Source: Kocuria dechangensis
Lineage (GTDB): Bacteria; Actinomycetota; Actinomycetes; Actinomycetales; Micrococcaceae
Length of the DNA: 64,000 nt
Assembly: GCF_014636775.1 (NCBI RefSeq)
Contig: NZ_BMEQ01000018.1
Coordinates: 25,036 to 89,035, forward strand
Direction of reading: 5' to 3'
Under the pieces are notes generated by a model. The model was given only the letters and a program-made list of their open reading frames with translations. It was not told where the DNA came from and did no database searches. The position numbers and the translations under genes are program-made. This document shows positions 25,877 through 33,638 of the stretch, piece by piece; positions within the stretch are counted from its first letter, which is position 1; each line of letters begins with the position of its first letter.

Positions 25877-27667
25877 TCAGCGCAGGACCTCCGCCAGGGC
25901 CAGGACTCTCCCGGGCACCCCGCGGGCCTGCCCGAGCGGCACAGCGGAGTCCCGAACGTCGCTCCTCGCCTGCTCCACGAGCGCAGCCCACGTTGTCGCG
26001 AGCGCGGACGCCTCCACCACGTCCGCGGCGGCGTCGACGAGCGGGGCCACGACGGCGCGAGTCAGTCTGCCCCGCAGCCGGTCCTGGTCGACGAACGACA
26101 TCAGGCTCGGCACCGGACCGTCGGCCACGTCCTCCGCCTCACCGAAGACCCGGTAGCTCGTCAGATCCGCCGAGGACACGGGGCCGCCCAGCCGGCGCAA
26201 CCGGTCCACGACCTCGCGCGGGCTCCGGTCCTTCTCCGCACGGTCGAAGGGCCGCGTCGCCAGCGCCGGGCTGAGCAGCAGGAGCAGGTCGTCGGGGATG
26301 TTCCGGGGCCCCGTCATCCGGTTGGGGTACCGGTCCGGGGTCAGCTTGCTCAGACCCACGAGATTCCGCTGCTGCAGGGGACGCAGGCCGAACTTGGTCA
26401 CCGGTGTGAACCGGCCGCCGTGGAGGGCGTTGCGCAGTGCCAGGTAGTGCCATTCGGCGCTGAGGGGGTCATTGGGTGAGATGCCGATTTCGTGTAGCAC
26501 CTCCTCGCAGACGGCTCGGACGCTCTCGGCCACGGCGGGTTGGGTGCGAGCGATGGAGTCGACCACGGCCGTCACCGGCCGCAGCCCGTAGTTGCCCTTG
26601 TAGAGCTCCGAACCGTACCCGGCGACGGCGAACCGTCCTTTGGCCCGGAGACCGTAGGCCTGCAGCTTCAGGGCGTAGTAGTTCAGGCTGTTGTCCGAGT
26701 ACCAGAGGCCCACCGGGTTCGCCACGCGCCACAGCTGCTGGTTGCGGTCCTCAGCGGTCTCCGTGGTGCCCAGCGGGAACCTGAACTCCTCGGCGAGCGC
26801 AGAGACCACCTCGAAGTCCCGACGGTGCTGCTCGGACATGTTCGTGCACGAGAAGCGTGCGGTTTCCCGTGCGACCGGGGACAGCAGCGCGGCCGCCAGG
26901 CAGATGCGGGAGTCCTTGCCCCCGGACAGGGAGAGCCGGGCGTGCTGCGGTCCCCCACCTGCGATGGTGTGCACGAGCGAGGCGATGCGCACCGCCGCCG
27001 TCCGTACCTCAGCGGCGTAGTCGTCGGACCCCACCTGGAACACCTCCCGCAGAGGACGGCGTTGGACCTCCGACCGGATCGGCCCACGAGCGAGGGACAG
27101 CCGTACTCGTTGCCCGACGGGGACGTAGGAGATCTCCTTGACCAGAGTGCGCGAACCCATCAGCTGCGCCGACATCGAGTTGCCCCACCGCAGCGAGTCG
27201 GCCACCGTGGCGTCGACGGTGCACTGCAGACCGAGCCGGCGGCGCAGGGACATCAGCACGTATGCGGAGTCCGACACCAGCACGAGTCCTGGCTCCGTGG
27301 ACACGAACATCGACATGCTGCGGTACAGGTCGGTGCTCACGGACAGCGTCTGCTGGTCCCAGCGGACCCGTGTGTAGCAGCCCGGGAGGTCCTCGGCCCC
27401 GGGGTCTTCGGCGGGAAGACGGCTGTGACCGGAAGCCCCGAAGACGATCCGCTCGTTCTCGTCGTCCACGGCGAATCCGGAGAACAGCGTCCCGTCCCGG
27501 GCGTCCACGTCGGCCGCAGCGTCCCGGGCCACCCAGCTCAGTGCCCACCCGCCCCCGAGAGGACGGTCCAGGACCTCCCGGGGGTGACGGCGTGACAGGG
27601 CCGAGAGAATGTCCTCGGCAGCCGGTGCCACCGGTCCGTGGCGGACCACGAGCAGGTAGTTCGCCAC
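25877..27667 (-). CDS. Asparagine-synthase-like ATP-dependent amidotransferase, no N-terminal Cys
   Basis: A 596-aa protein. The PP-loop SGGKDSR at about 248-254 is the ATP-pyrophosphatase motif of the asparagine synthetase/beta-lactam synthetase family. The N-terminal 200 residues look like a class II glutamine-amidotransferase fold (FSGFAVDDENERIVFGASG) but begin M-A-N, so the catalytic Cys2 is missing. It should activate a carboxylate with ATP but cannot release ammonia from glutamine itself. In this locus a plausible substrate is a uronic acid such as the ManNAcA made by WecC, as WbpS-type enzymes amidate uronic acids. GTG start overlaps the previous stop by one base (TAGTG). Confidence 0.72.
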   Translation of the reverse strand: MANYLLVVRHGPVAPAAEDILSALSRRHPREVLDRPLGGGWALSWVARDAAADVDARDGTLFSGFAVDDENERIVFGASGHSRLPAEDPGAEDLPGCYTRVRWDQQTLSVSTDLYRSMSMFVSTEPGLVLVSDSAYVLMSLRRRLGLQCTVDATVADSLRWGNSMSAQLMGSRTLVKEISYVPVGQRVRLSLARGPIRSEVQRRPLREVFQVGSDDYAAEVRTAAVRIASLVHTIAGGGPQHARLSLSGGKDSRICLAAALLSPVARETARFSCTNMSEQHRRDFEVVSALAEEFRFPLGTTETAEDRNQQLWRVANPVGLWYSDNSLNYYALKLQAYGLRAKGRFAVAGYGSELYKGNYGLRPVTAVVDSIARTQPAVAESVRAVCEEVLHEIGISPNDPLSAEWHYLALRNALHGGRFTPVTKFGLRPLQQRNLVGLSKLTPDRYPNRMTGPRNIPDDLLLLLSPALATRPFDRAEKDRSPREVVDRLRRLGGPVSSADLTSYRVFGEAEDVADGPVPSLMSFVDQDRLRGRLTRAVVAPLVDAAADVVEASALATTWAALVEQARSDVRDSAVPLGQARGVPGRVLALAEVLR

Positions 27668-30582
27668 TAGAGCGCGCGTTCCAGGACCGCCGGCTCCTGG
27701 ACGGCGGAGAGCTCGCCGGCGGAGGAGAACATCGACGGAACGGGACCCCGGTCCGTGACCGTGTGAGCGTCCGTGATGCGCACCGAGACGCGGCTGTACC
27801 TGGGCCAGGACTGTGCGGGGTAGCAGCGGCCGTTGACGCGCAGCGACACGTCGACGGGCAGTTCCTGAACACCCGCGGTGCGCACCCGGAGCATGACCGG
27901 CTCCTTGGAGCGGGCCAGGTCGTCGGTGAACTCGTGCTCGCCGATCCTGACGACCAGGGTGATCTTGCCTTCGTTCTGCGGCCTCTCGTAGTTGCTGGTC
28001 ACGAGCAGGGACACCTCGACGGGCGCCGCGGTGTCGAGCTGCAACGAGCAGCTGTTGTGGATCTCATGTCCGGGCACGGGAGCCGTGGTGGGCAGGGAGA
28101 TGTGCAGCGCGCGCGGAGAGTCGAACAGGACGTTGAGGGCACGTTCGGGCAGCTCGACACCCGTGGCCGAGAACTCGGCCTTGGTGAAGGCGGCGGTCGG
28201 CTTCTGGATCACTGCACCGGGGCTGGGCGGAGCCACCGGCTTCTCCGCCGGGATCTCATACACGGCGGGGCGGACCTCCGCAGCAGCGACGCGCAGTGCG
28301 GCAGCTTCGAGGGCCGCGCGTGCGTCCCGTTCCAGGACGCCCACGGCGTCGAGCGTACGTCGATCCGCGATCTCTCCCTCGGCGAGCGCCGTCGTCAAGA
28401 GGTCGTGGATCGTCTCCCACGAACTCTCCAGGGGGACGGCGAAGTGTGACCGCTGGACCTCCTGGAAATGCCGCTCCACCTTGGGGTCGTAGACGAGTCC
28501 CACCGTGGGGACGGCGCAGCGATGCGCGAGGAGGGCCGCGTGCAGGCGCATCGTCACGAGCGCGTCGAGCAGCCCCAGGCACTGGTGGAAGGCGTCCAAG
28601 GCGGGCGGGTCGGGCATCAGGTAGAAGGGCACGTGGGGCGACAGCCGCTCCTGCAGGGAGGCGAGGATCGAGCGGTCGTGGGCGGCCCCGCCCTGCATGG
28701 GCACTCCCACGACGGCGATGCGCTGGGAGCCGGCGACCGTGTTGAGGGCCTTCTCGACCTCCGCGAGGACCTGGTCCATGTCGGCGTGGGACCACTTGCG
28801 CAGGTTCACACCCACCAGCCGGTATCCGTCCGACTTGAGCCGCTCCAGCTCTTCGGTGGACCCGGCCGTCGTGGCACCCTCGGGGAGGTCCACGGCATAG
28901 ACCACGTCCGGGGCGTGACGGATCTTCTCGGGGGAGACGCCGGTGCCGACGATCAGGTCCCGCGACTCCGGGTCACGGATGAGAATGGACTCCGTCTGCT
29001 GGGCGAGGAAACGCACCATGGCCCGGGCGTCCTGGTCGTGGAGCGGACCGGCCCCCAGCCCGATGACGTGGTACGGGATGCCGAGCACTCGACCCATGAG
29101 GGGGAGGTTGCCGAAGCCCGCGATGGACATCGTCGAGCCGCTCACCAGGCTCGCCAGACCGCCTGCGCGGTGGAACGTGAGGTCGTGCCAAAGCCCTCCG
29201 CCTCCGACGACCACGGCGTCCGCCGTGTGCAGCTGGTAGGCCGAGTCATAGACGTCGGCTCGCTTGAATGCCTGGAGTCCGTGCTGGAGCTCGACATGAC
29301 GTGGGTTCTCTGCGGCGACCACCACCTGGACGGCGGGGTCGGAGCGGTGCAGCGCGGCGGCGATGGAGCGGAGGATGAGCTCGTCACCGAGATTGCCAGC
29401 ACCGTAGAACCCTGACAGCAGCACCTTCCGGGCTCGCGGCACCGACTCCCCGAGAACGGTGCGGACCTCTTCCGCCCGGGACTCGCTCAGCCAGGGAGTG
29501 GTGTGGGGAGAGGCATGGCGGACCGTGTCGAAGAGCTCCATCCAGCGGTGCTCGTACAGGTGGTGCTCCACCAGGCGGCGGAAGCCGTTGAGCCTGATGC
29601 GCTCGTACTCGGCCGGGTCGTCGAGCAGGGCGGCGATCTTGGTGGCCAGGTCTTCGTCGTCCTTGTACCCGATGATCTCGTCGCCGTAGTCGAAGAAGCG
29701 TGCCATCTCGTCGAACTCGCCGGTGGCGATGACGGCGCCGGCTCCCACGGACTCGAAGACGCCGCACTTGATGTTGATGAACCCTGCCCGGGTCAGCGGG
29801 AAGTTGACGTGGACGCGCCCCATCTTGAGCGCCTGCAGGGCCTTGTCACCGGCAACAGGCTCGCTGTCAGGGATGTCCCATCCACGGCCGTAGGTCTTGA
29901 CATCGAACTGCCGGTGTAGCGCCGTCATGGTCTGGTTGCGATCGGGCCTGTTGTTCGCGTGTCCCAGGCAGATGACGTCGGCCGCCATGGAGGGCTCGTC
30001 GTCCACCTCTTGCGTGACGAACCCGCGGTCGATGCCGAACGGGAAGTACACAGTGTTGTGCACCTCTTTGTCCCGGTACATCTGGAGGGACAGCTCCGCG
30101 TTGGTCGTGTGCACGTCGAACACGTGGGCGTGTGCGTGGACGCTGGGGAAGACATCGGGGTCGCTGAGCGTGATGCCGACCAGGACGATGCCCTGCGCCT
30201 TGAGCCAGGCGGCGTCCTCGTCCGTGAACGTGAGGCCACCGGCGCAGCAGATGATCATCTGCGGGCGGAAGCGCTCGACGATGGGGGTCAGCTTATAGGC
30301 CTGGACGTAGATGGGACCGTTGCCGCCGGAGACCCGCTCCGGGTTCTCCGTGATCCGGTGGTGCTTCATGTCCAGGTCGAGGACGTGGTGCCCGAGGTTG
30401 CGCAACGAACGCGACAGCGACGAGACGATGTCCGTGGTGCCGTTGATGGAGCGGCCGAGGAAGAGGATCCGCCAGTGGACGCCCTGGTCGAAGACCTTGT
30501 TCTCGAGGTCGGCTTTGAGCTCAGCGATGGTCTGCATGTTCTCTTTCGGAGTCGGGTGGTTGGCGTTCGCGGTGTCAGTCAT
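27667..30582 (-). CDS. CgeB-like glycosyltransferase fused to CsaB-type polysaccharide pyruvyltransferase
   Basis: A 971-aa protein with three parts. Residues about 35-360 form a CgeB-like GT-B module (INIKCGVFESVGAGAVIATG, about 269-287). Residues about 385-770 match CsaB-type pyruvyltransferases: LLSGFYGAGNLGDELIL with G396-N-L-G-D400, VVVGGGGLWHD, VTMRLHAALLA with His681, and GLVYDPKV (695-702). CsaB adds a pyruvate ketal from PEP to ManNAc of the secondary wall polymer that binds SLH domains. The last 200 residues are beta-rich with no recognised family. No strong ribosome site precedes the ATG; its start overlaps the FAD-enzyme stop by 8 bases. One protein could add and then pyruvylate a residue. 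Confidence 0.82.
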   Translation of the reverse strand: MTDTANANHPTPKENMQTIAELKADLENKVFDQGVHWRILFLGRSINGTTDIVSSLSRSLRNLGHHVLDLDMKHHRITENPERVSGGNGPIYVQAYKLTPIVERFRPQMIICCAGGLTFTDEDAAWLKAQGIVLVGITLSDPDVFPSVHAHAHVFDVHTTNAELSLQMYRDKEVHNTVYFPFGIDRGFVTQEVDDEPSMAADVICLGHANNRPDRNQTMTALHRQFDVKTYGRGWDIPDSEPVAGDKALQALKMGRVHVNFPLTRAGFINIKCGVFESVGAGAVIATGEFDEMARFFDYGDEIIGYKDDEDLATKIAALLDDPAEYERIRLNGFRRLVEHHLYEHRWMELFDTVRHASPHTTPWLSESRAEEVRTVLGESVPRARKVLLSGFYGAGNLGDELILRSIAAALHRSDPAVQVVVAAENPRHVELQHGLQAFKRADVYDSAYQLHTADAVVVGGGGLWHDLTFHRAGGLASLVSGSTMSIAGFGNLPLMGRVLGIPYHVIGLGAGPLHDQDARAMVRFLAQQTESILIRDPESRDLIVGTGVSPEKIRHAPDVVYAVDLPEGATTAGSTEELERLKSDGYRLVGVNLRKWSHADMDQVLAEVEKALNTVAGSQRIAVVGVPMQGGAAHDRSILASLQERLSPHVPFYLMPDPPALDAFHQCLGLLDALVTMRLHAALLAHRCAVPTVGLVYDPKVERHFQEVQRSHFAVPLESSWETIHDLLTTALAEGEIADRRTLDAVGVLERDARAALEAAALRVAAAEVRPAVYEIPAEKPVAPPSPGAVIQKPTAAFTKAEFSATGVELPERALNVLFDSPRALHISLPTTAPVPGHEIHNSCSLQLDTAAPVEVSLLVTSNYERPQNEGKITLVVRIGEHEFTDDLARSKEPVMLRVRTAGVQELPVDVSLRVNGRCYPAQSWPRYSRVSVRITDAHTVTDRGPVPSMFSSAGELSAVQEPAVLERAL

Positions 30583-32389
30583 GGTGCGTTTCCAAGGCGT
30601 CGATCCAGTGGGAGTACTCGGCGAGCACGGCCTGGCCCAGGCGGTGCGCGCGGTCCAGGTCCGTCTTCAGCAACGGGGCGGAGTCCGGCTGCTTGACCTC
30701 GGTCACGTCCACGAGCCGGTGCGCAACGGCGAGCTGGACGGCGGCATACCGGTCGTCGTCCCGTGACAGGTCCTGGACCGCGTGGGGTACCAGGTGCGCG
30801 CCCTGCCGGAGAAGGGCCGCCTGGACCACCACGGAGGGGACGTCGTGAGGCGCGACGCCGCGTGTGAGCGCCAGGGCCGCCAGGGTTCCTGCCGCCTGGC
30901 CCACGGCCGTGACGGTCGGGTGCAGCCGGACGGCGGCGGCGGCCACGCGTGAGGCGGAGAGGTTCTTCTCGGCGGCGATGAGCGGCACGGGGGACTGGGG
31001 GAGCAGGGAGTCCAGGGGAATGGCGAAGGGGCCCTCGCGCCAGGTCCGCGGTTTGTCGAACACGGACTCGCCCAGGTCCTCCTCGAGGAACAGCTGGGTC
31101 CGGCCGCCGTGGAGATCCGGGGGGTAGGTGCCGACGGCGACGGCCGTCACGTCCCACGGGGCCACGCTCCGGTTGGTGCGGCGGAAGATGGTCTTGCCGG
31201 TCATGGTCTCCCGGCCGATGAGCCGGACGGACTCCCTGATGTAGGGGACCGGAGGGAGATGCCTGACCACAGCCTCGGGGAATCCTTCGGTCACCCGTGG
31301 GTCGCGCGGGACCGGTCCTTCGCCGAAGCCTTCGTCCGTGGTGACTCCCCAGTCCAGGCCGAGGTCGTGCTGCAGGTAGTAGAGGATGGACAGGGTCCGG
31401 GCGATCGCTTCCCGCTCGAAGCGGATCCGTTCGGACTCGTCAGTGAAGTAGGAGGCGCAGACCGGCTGGTCGTTGTGGAAGTTCAAGGAGGTCCGGGTGA
31501 TGAGCTCCCACTGGGAGCCGGTGTAGTCCGAGTCTCCGGCGAGGTCCGGGGCGGCGCGGTAGCCGGCGAAACCGTTGATGTGGCCGATCCGCGCGGTGCC
31601 GGGGCCGTGGGGGAAGCCGTTCAGGATGAAGGGGAGGAAGTTTTCGTAGCCTTCCGGCGGCTCCGTGAGACGCAGTTCCGGGGGAAGGGTTCCCGGGGCG
31701 TACTGGCGGATCATGGCCGTCTGCGTGATGTCCTGCACCGCGATCCGGTCGAGATCGGCGCGGTTGTAGGCGGTGCCGTCGAAGACCGCGTTGCCGAGCC
31801 GGTGGGGGAGCCGGGAGTGCCGGATGACGGACCCGTCCTCGGTCGCGTCGACGACGATCTTGCCGGTGACGGTGCCGGCGGACGTCTGCACCTGCGCGTT
31901 GCCGCGCCTGACCTCGGCGCCTTCGACCCGGACGTTGCGGAAAACGCGGACTCCGCATTCGGTGAGCATCTGTGTGAGTACCCGGTCCACGACCACGGGA
32001 TTGGGGGCGAAGGAGTTGTCGCGGTACTGGGAGACGTTGACGCTCCTGTGCAGTCGGTACCGGTACAGGTTGGTGACGCGCTCGCGGAACTCCGACCAGA
32101 GGCCGTAGCCGTTGATCTGGTTCTCGTAGTACATGGTCACGTCCATCGCCGAGACACCGGCAGGACCCGCCTGGCCGCCCAACATGTGTGTCGGCTCCAC
32201 CACGACGACCTTGACGCCGAGGCGGGCCGCGGCGACCGCGGCCGCGCATCCCGACAGCCCGCCGCCGACCACCAGCAGCTCGGTGTAGAGAGGGAGTTTG
32301 GTGGGCACGGTGGCCCACAGCTTGCGGTGGACGGGGGAATCCAGGGAACTGGTCATGGACTGCTTTCTTGGCGAGGAGATGAACGACAT
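30575..32389 (-). CDS. FAD-dependent oxidoreductase
   Basis: A 604-aa protein of the FAD-dependent oxidoreductase superfamily. The dinucleotide-binding motif LLVVGGGLSGCAAAVAAARLG is near residues 39-59, an acidic strand end is at VVVVEP, and GKIVVDATEDGSV is a second FAD-contact motif. The C-terminal TVTAVGQAAGTLAALAL is the typical final FAD motif. It is predicted cytosolic. Such enzymes are uncommon in wall-polymer loci, so oxidation of a sugar or lipid intermediate is only a suggestion. Two starts are possible (ATG 32389 and ATG 32356), neither with a strong ribosome site. It lies in the - strand operon between two pyruvyltransferase-like genes. Confidence 0.78.
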   Translation of the reverse strand: MSFISSPRKQSMTSSLDSPVHRKLWATVPTKLPLYTELLVVGGGLSGCAAAVAAARLGVKVVVVEPTHMLGGQAGPAGVSAMDVTMYYENQINGYGLWSEFRERVTNLYRYRLHRSVNVSQYRDNSFAPNPVVVDRVLTQMLTECGVRVFRNVRVEGAEVRRGNAQVQTSAGTVTGKIVVDATEDGSVIRHSRLPHRLGNAVFDGTAYNRADLDRIAVQDITQTAMIRQYAPGTLPPELRLTEPPEGYENFLPFILNGFPHGPGTARIGHINGFAGYRAAPDLAGDSDYTGSQWELITRTSLNFHNDQPVCASYFTDESERIRFEREAIARTLSILYYLQHDLGLDWGVTTDEGFGEGPVPRDPRVTEGFPEAVVRHLPPVPYIRESVRLIGRETMTGKTIFRRTNRSVAPWDVTAVAVGTYPPDLHGGRTQLFLEEDLGESVFDKPRTWREGPFAIPLDSLLPQSPVPLIAAEKNLSASRVAAAAVRLHPTVTAVGQAAGTLAALALTRGVAPHDVPSVVVQAALLRQGAHLVPHAVQDLSRDDDRYAAVQLAVAHRLVDVTEVKQPDSAPLLKTDLDRAHRLGQAVLAEYSHWIDALETHHD

Positions 32390-32394
32390 GAGGC

Positions 32395-33471
32395 TCAGAC
32401 GGACATGACCGCTGTGACGGTTCGGCGGACGGTGTCTCGGGCGGACTGTTCGGCGGAGCGGACCGCTTCCGCGGGAACTGGACGGTGGACGGTCTCCCAG
32501 AGCTGGTCGTCGGTGAGGTGCAGCGGATTCCGGACGAGCCCGGCGTCCCCCAGTTGTTCTGCCAAGGCACCGATCTTGTGGGTCGGTCGCAGTGAAAGGG
32601 CGGGAATCCCGTATCGGGCGGCGATCACCGCGCCGTGGAACTTAGCCGTGAACAGGGCGGCGCAGGCACCGACGGCTCGGCACATCTCCTCGACGGAGTA
32701 GCAGGCACGCACCGGGAACCGATCTCCGAATACGTCCCGGATGCCCTCGAGCTCCTGGTCTCGTGTCGTGCCGACAGCAAGACACAGGAGCTCGAGATCC
32801 AGGCCATGCCGGTTCGCCCAGGCATGGATGCGGTCGACCGTCTGTCGGTCTCCCGCCGAGGGAGTCTTGCGCAGGACGACACCGACCCGGCCGGGAGCGC
32901 GCTCGTCGGCCGGCGGCAGGTCGGCGGCAAAGGCGAGGTCTGCGCTGATGTGCACGGGGACGGCTGGCGTCAGCTGCTGCTCGATCCACATGGCGCTTCC
33001 CCGATCGCGGACCGTTATGGAGCGAACTGCTTCGTGCGAGAAGAAGGTGCGCAGCCTGTCGACGACATCCGGTCGGCAGCGCTCCCTTTCGAGCGCGACC
33101 CCAATACCCGCGAGGACGATGGGGCGCTCCAGCCACGCGCGGTTCCAGTACAGCGAGGACATGTTGTCAGGGACCACGAGGTCGCCACCGCCGATGACGA
33201 TGGAATCGTGCCGGCGGGCGACGGCGTCGGCACGTTCCGTGAAGTACGGCTTGCGGAGGAGCGAGTGCACCGGCTCCGCCGGCGCGACGTCTCGGAAAGC
33301 GTCCTGCCAGACCCGGAGCATCAGCTCGTCGCCGAAGTTGCCCCAGCCGAAGTAGCCCACAAGGCCCACGCGCCGGGGCGACGGCGCCGGCCGCTGGGAA
33401 ACACCCCACTCCTGCGTTCCGGGCCCCTCCAGGCACCTCGCCGGTGCCGGCGCGGGTGTCACTGCGGGCAT
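32395..33471 (-). CDS. Polysaccharide pyruvyltransferase family protein
   Basis: A 358-aa paralogue of the protein at 21,241. VGLVGYFGWGNFGDELML is followed by VIGGGDLVVPDN, SSLYWNRAW, and FTAKFHGAVIAARYGIPAL with the conserved His. ATG 33471 is chosen over ATG 33477 because AAGGAGG (complement of 33478-33484) touches the latter but is six bases from the former. It is preceded by a 161-base gap with promoter-like and hairpin sequence. Pyruvate transfer from PEP to a glycan is the family activity; whether this copy pyruvylates or transfers a sugar is unknown. Confidence 0.8.
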   Translation of the reverse strand: MPAVTPAPAPARCLEGPGTQEWGVSQRPAPSPRRVGLVGYFGWGNFGDELMLRVWQDAFRDVAPAEPVHSLLRKPYFTERADAVARRHDSIVIGGGDLVVPDNMSSLYWNRAWLERPIVLAGIGVALERERCRPDVVDRLRTFFSHEAVRSITVRDRGSAMWIEQQLTPAVPVHISADLAFAADLPPADERAPGRVGVVLRKTPSAGDRQTVDRIHAWANRHGLDLELLCLAVGTTRDQELEGIRDVFGDRFPVRACYSVEEMCRAVGACAALFTAKFHGAVIAARYGIPALSLRPTHKIGALAEQLGDAGLVRNPLHLTDDQLWETVHRPVPAEAVRSAEQSARDTVRRTVTAVMSV

Positions 33472-33551
33472 CGACATCCTCCTTCTGGGCGGGCGAGTGA
33501 GCTCGTGGGGGCACAGGGGCGGGAGGGCTGCGCGCGCGTCAGCCCCATCGT

Positions 33552-33569
33552 GTCCACACTTTAGTGGAC
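33552..33569 (-). promoter_or_regulatory. Promoter-like motif / small hairpin upstream of 33,471 gene
   Basis: On the - strand the sequence reads GTCCACTAAAGTGTGGAC. It contains TAAAGT as a possible -10 element and is also a 6-bp inverted repeat. It lies about 80 bases upstream of the start. The wecB upstream region carries the related GTCCCCTAAACTGGG. No good -35 element is visible. Confidence 0.35.
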
Positions 33570-33638
33570 GCGCTCGACGTCGCTCCGGGGCGCCCAGTCA
33601 CAAACGGGGCCGCAGTCGGTCCAGGCCGCAATGTCTTT

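Noticed and set aside
25877..27667. Housekeeping asparagine synthetase
   Set aside because: Cys2 is missing, the N-terminal part is divergent and the gene is coupled to glycan genes.
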